DNA from: CAWDPQ01 sp049642465
GTDB lineage: Bacteria; Acidobacteriota; Vicinamibacteria; Vicinamibacterales; 2-12-FULL-66-21
Direction: 5' to 3'
Length of the DNA stretch: 64,000 nt
Assembly (NCBI GenBank): GCA_049642465.1
Contig: JBAROV010000039.1
Coordinates: 1-64,000, forward strand
The stretch's first letter is position 1, and each line of letters starts with the position of its first letter. This document shows positions 63,303 through 64,000 of this stretch, piece after piece. The notes beneath the pieces are model-generated. The model ran no database searches and was not told where the DNA came from. It worked only from the letters and a program-made list of their open reading frames with translations. The position numbers and the translations under genes were made by a program.

Positions 63303-64000
63303 TGACGAAGCACTACAAGTGGTGGGTCGTCGCGATGCTGTGGTTGATCTCGTTCTTCAACTACGCCGATCGGCAGGCGATTTTTTCGGTGTTTCCGCTG
63401 CTCGAGCGCGAGATGCACCTCAACTCGGTGCAGCTTGGACTCCTCGGTTCAGCCTTCGCGTGGGTTTACGGCCTCGGCGCGCCGTTTGCCGGCATGATCG
63501 TGGACCGCGTTCGGCGCAAGACGGCCATCCTTGGCGGACTGCATGCCTGGAGTCTTATCTGCATGGCGACCGTGGTGTCGTCCGACTTCAAGCACCTCTT
63601 CTTCTGGCGAGCCGCGGAAGGGCTCGGTGAAACGTTTTACTTCCCGGCGTCGATGTCGCTCATCAGCGACTATCACGGCCGCCGCACCCGTTCGCGCGCG
63701 ATGGGCCTGCACCAGACCAGCGTGTACATGGGGACGATCGGCGGCGGCTTCTTCGCCGGGCTCATCGGTCAGCACTACGGATGGCGCTGGTCGTTCATTG
63801 TGTTCGGCGGACTCGGTGTCCTCCTGGGCATCGTGCTGAACCGTTACCTCGTCGAACCCGAACGCGGCGCCGCGGAAACCGCCGACGCAGCGGGCGACCC
63901 AGGCGCGGCGGCGCCCGCGCCGGCGCTGACGACGCGGCTGTCGTTTGCGGAGTTCGTGCGATTGGTCGGGCGAACTCCGACCCTGCTGTGTCTGATGGGC
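63302..64000 (+). CDS. MFS transporter, 3' end outside the window (partial)
   Basis: This gene starts at ATG 63302 (TAATG overlap with the aldolase stop) and is still open at 64000 after 233 codons. The first helix is KWWVVAMLWLISFFNYADRQ; the MFS signature reads GMIVDRVRRKTAILGG; a second motif reads YFPASMSLISDYHGRRTRSR. It resembles the hexuronate/galactonate-type (ACS) group of MFS carriers, fitting uptake of an acidic sugar in this locus. Confidence 0.85.
   Translation, partial: MTKHYKWWVVAMLWLISFFNYADRQAIFSVFPLLEREMHLNSVQLGLLGSAFAWVYGLGAPFAGMIVDRVRRKTAILGGLHAWSLICMATVVSSDFKHLFFWRAAEGLGETFYFPASMSLISDYHGRRTRSRAMGLHQTSVYMGTIGGGFFAGLIGQHYGWRWSFIVFGGLGVLLGIVLNRYLVEPERGAAETADAAGDPGAAAPAPALTTRLSFAEFVRLVGRTPTLLCLMG

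Overview
The window is about 64 kb of GC-rich chromosomal DNA with bacterial gene organisation. It has many four-base ATGA overlaps, purine-rich ribosome binding sites and genes on both strands. The gene content suggests Acidobacteriota, most likely a Vicinamibacteria-type soil lineage. The evidence is three very large ATPase-less FtsX/MacB permeases of the 'acidobacterial duplicated orphan permease' (ADOP) type, a DUF1592/DUF1552 pair, PVC-type propeller/HEAT proteins, DUF1080 proteins, and many Tat- or Sec-exported oxidoreductases. This taxonomic call is inference from families; there is no rRNA in the window. No CRISPR array, prophage, integrase or intact insertion sequence was seen.

Layout. 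0-8 kb: tRNA-Lys, a membrane/GAF/zinc-ribbon/Ser-Thr kinase, a small helical protein, a DUF1080 protein, an ECF sigma factor with a small membrane partner, an MFS transporter with an odd 5' end, a DinB-like and a VOC protein. 8.2-16.4 kb: one eight-gene minus-strand operon for a cbb3-type oxidase and its assembly (ccoI, ccoS, fused ccoNO, ccoQ, one-heme ccoP, ccoG, ccoH, and a TauE/SafE-like protein). 16.6-24.2 kb: small exported proteins, a methyltransferase, a DUF4242 protein, an AraC regulator, a LemA-DUF2207 pair and a Tat-type Gfo/Idh/MocA protein. 24.3-35.9 kb: three ADOP permeases, an exported EEP-family phosphatase/nuclease, and a LytS/LytTR two-component system preceded by a direct repeat that looks like its own binding site. 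36-40.6 kb: DUF4242, DinB, a cluster of GGGGAC-GTCCCC palindromes, a cupredoxin-propeller-HEAT fusion and a PqiA-like membrane protein. 40.5-49.2 kb: a minus-strand run with an SGNH esterase, methyltransferase, atypical Nramp transporter, Tat-type DegT aminotransferase, ceramidase-like protein and a c-type cytochrome of the PVC type. 49.4-52.2 kb: a GntR regulator with an ABC exporter, led by a palindromic operator lying on the promoter. 52.3-56.3 kb: the DUF1592/DUF1552 pair. 56.3-64 kb: a divergent sugar-catabolic locus (NagB-like isomerase, PIG-L deacetylase, Gfo/Idh oxidoreductase, RraA-like aldolase, and opposite them a secreted GH20/GH67-like hydrolase, an HpcH/HpaI aldolase and an MFS transporter cut by the window end).

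How it fits together. The cell appears to be an aerobic heterotroph that can respire at low oxygen (cbb3 oxidase) and degrades carbohydrates with exported enzymes. The right-hand locus is the best candidate for an uncharacterised pathway: hydrolysis outside the cytoplasm, uptake, deacetylation, oxidation, isomerisation and aldol cleavage. Several kinds of dispersed palindromic or simple-sequence elements lie between genes, and one has become part of a coding sequence (DUF2207).
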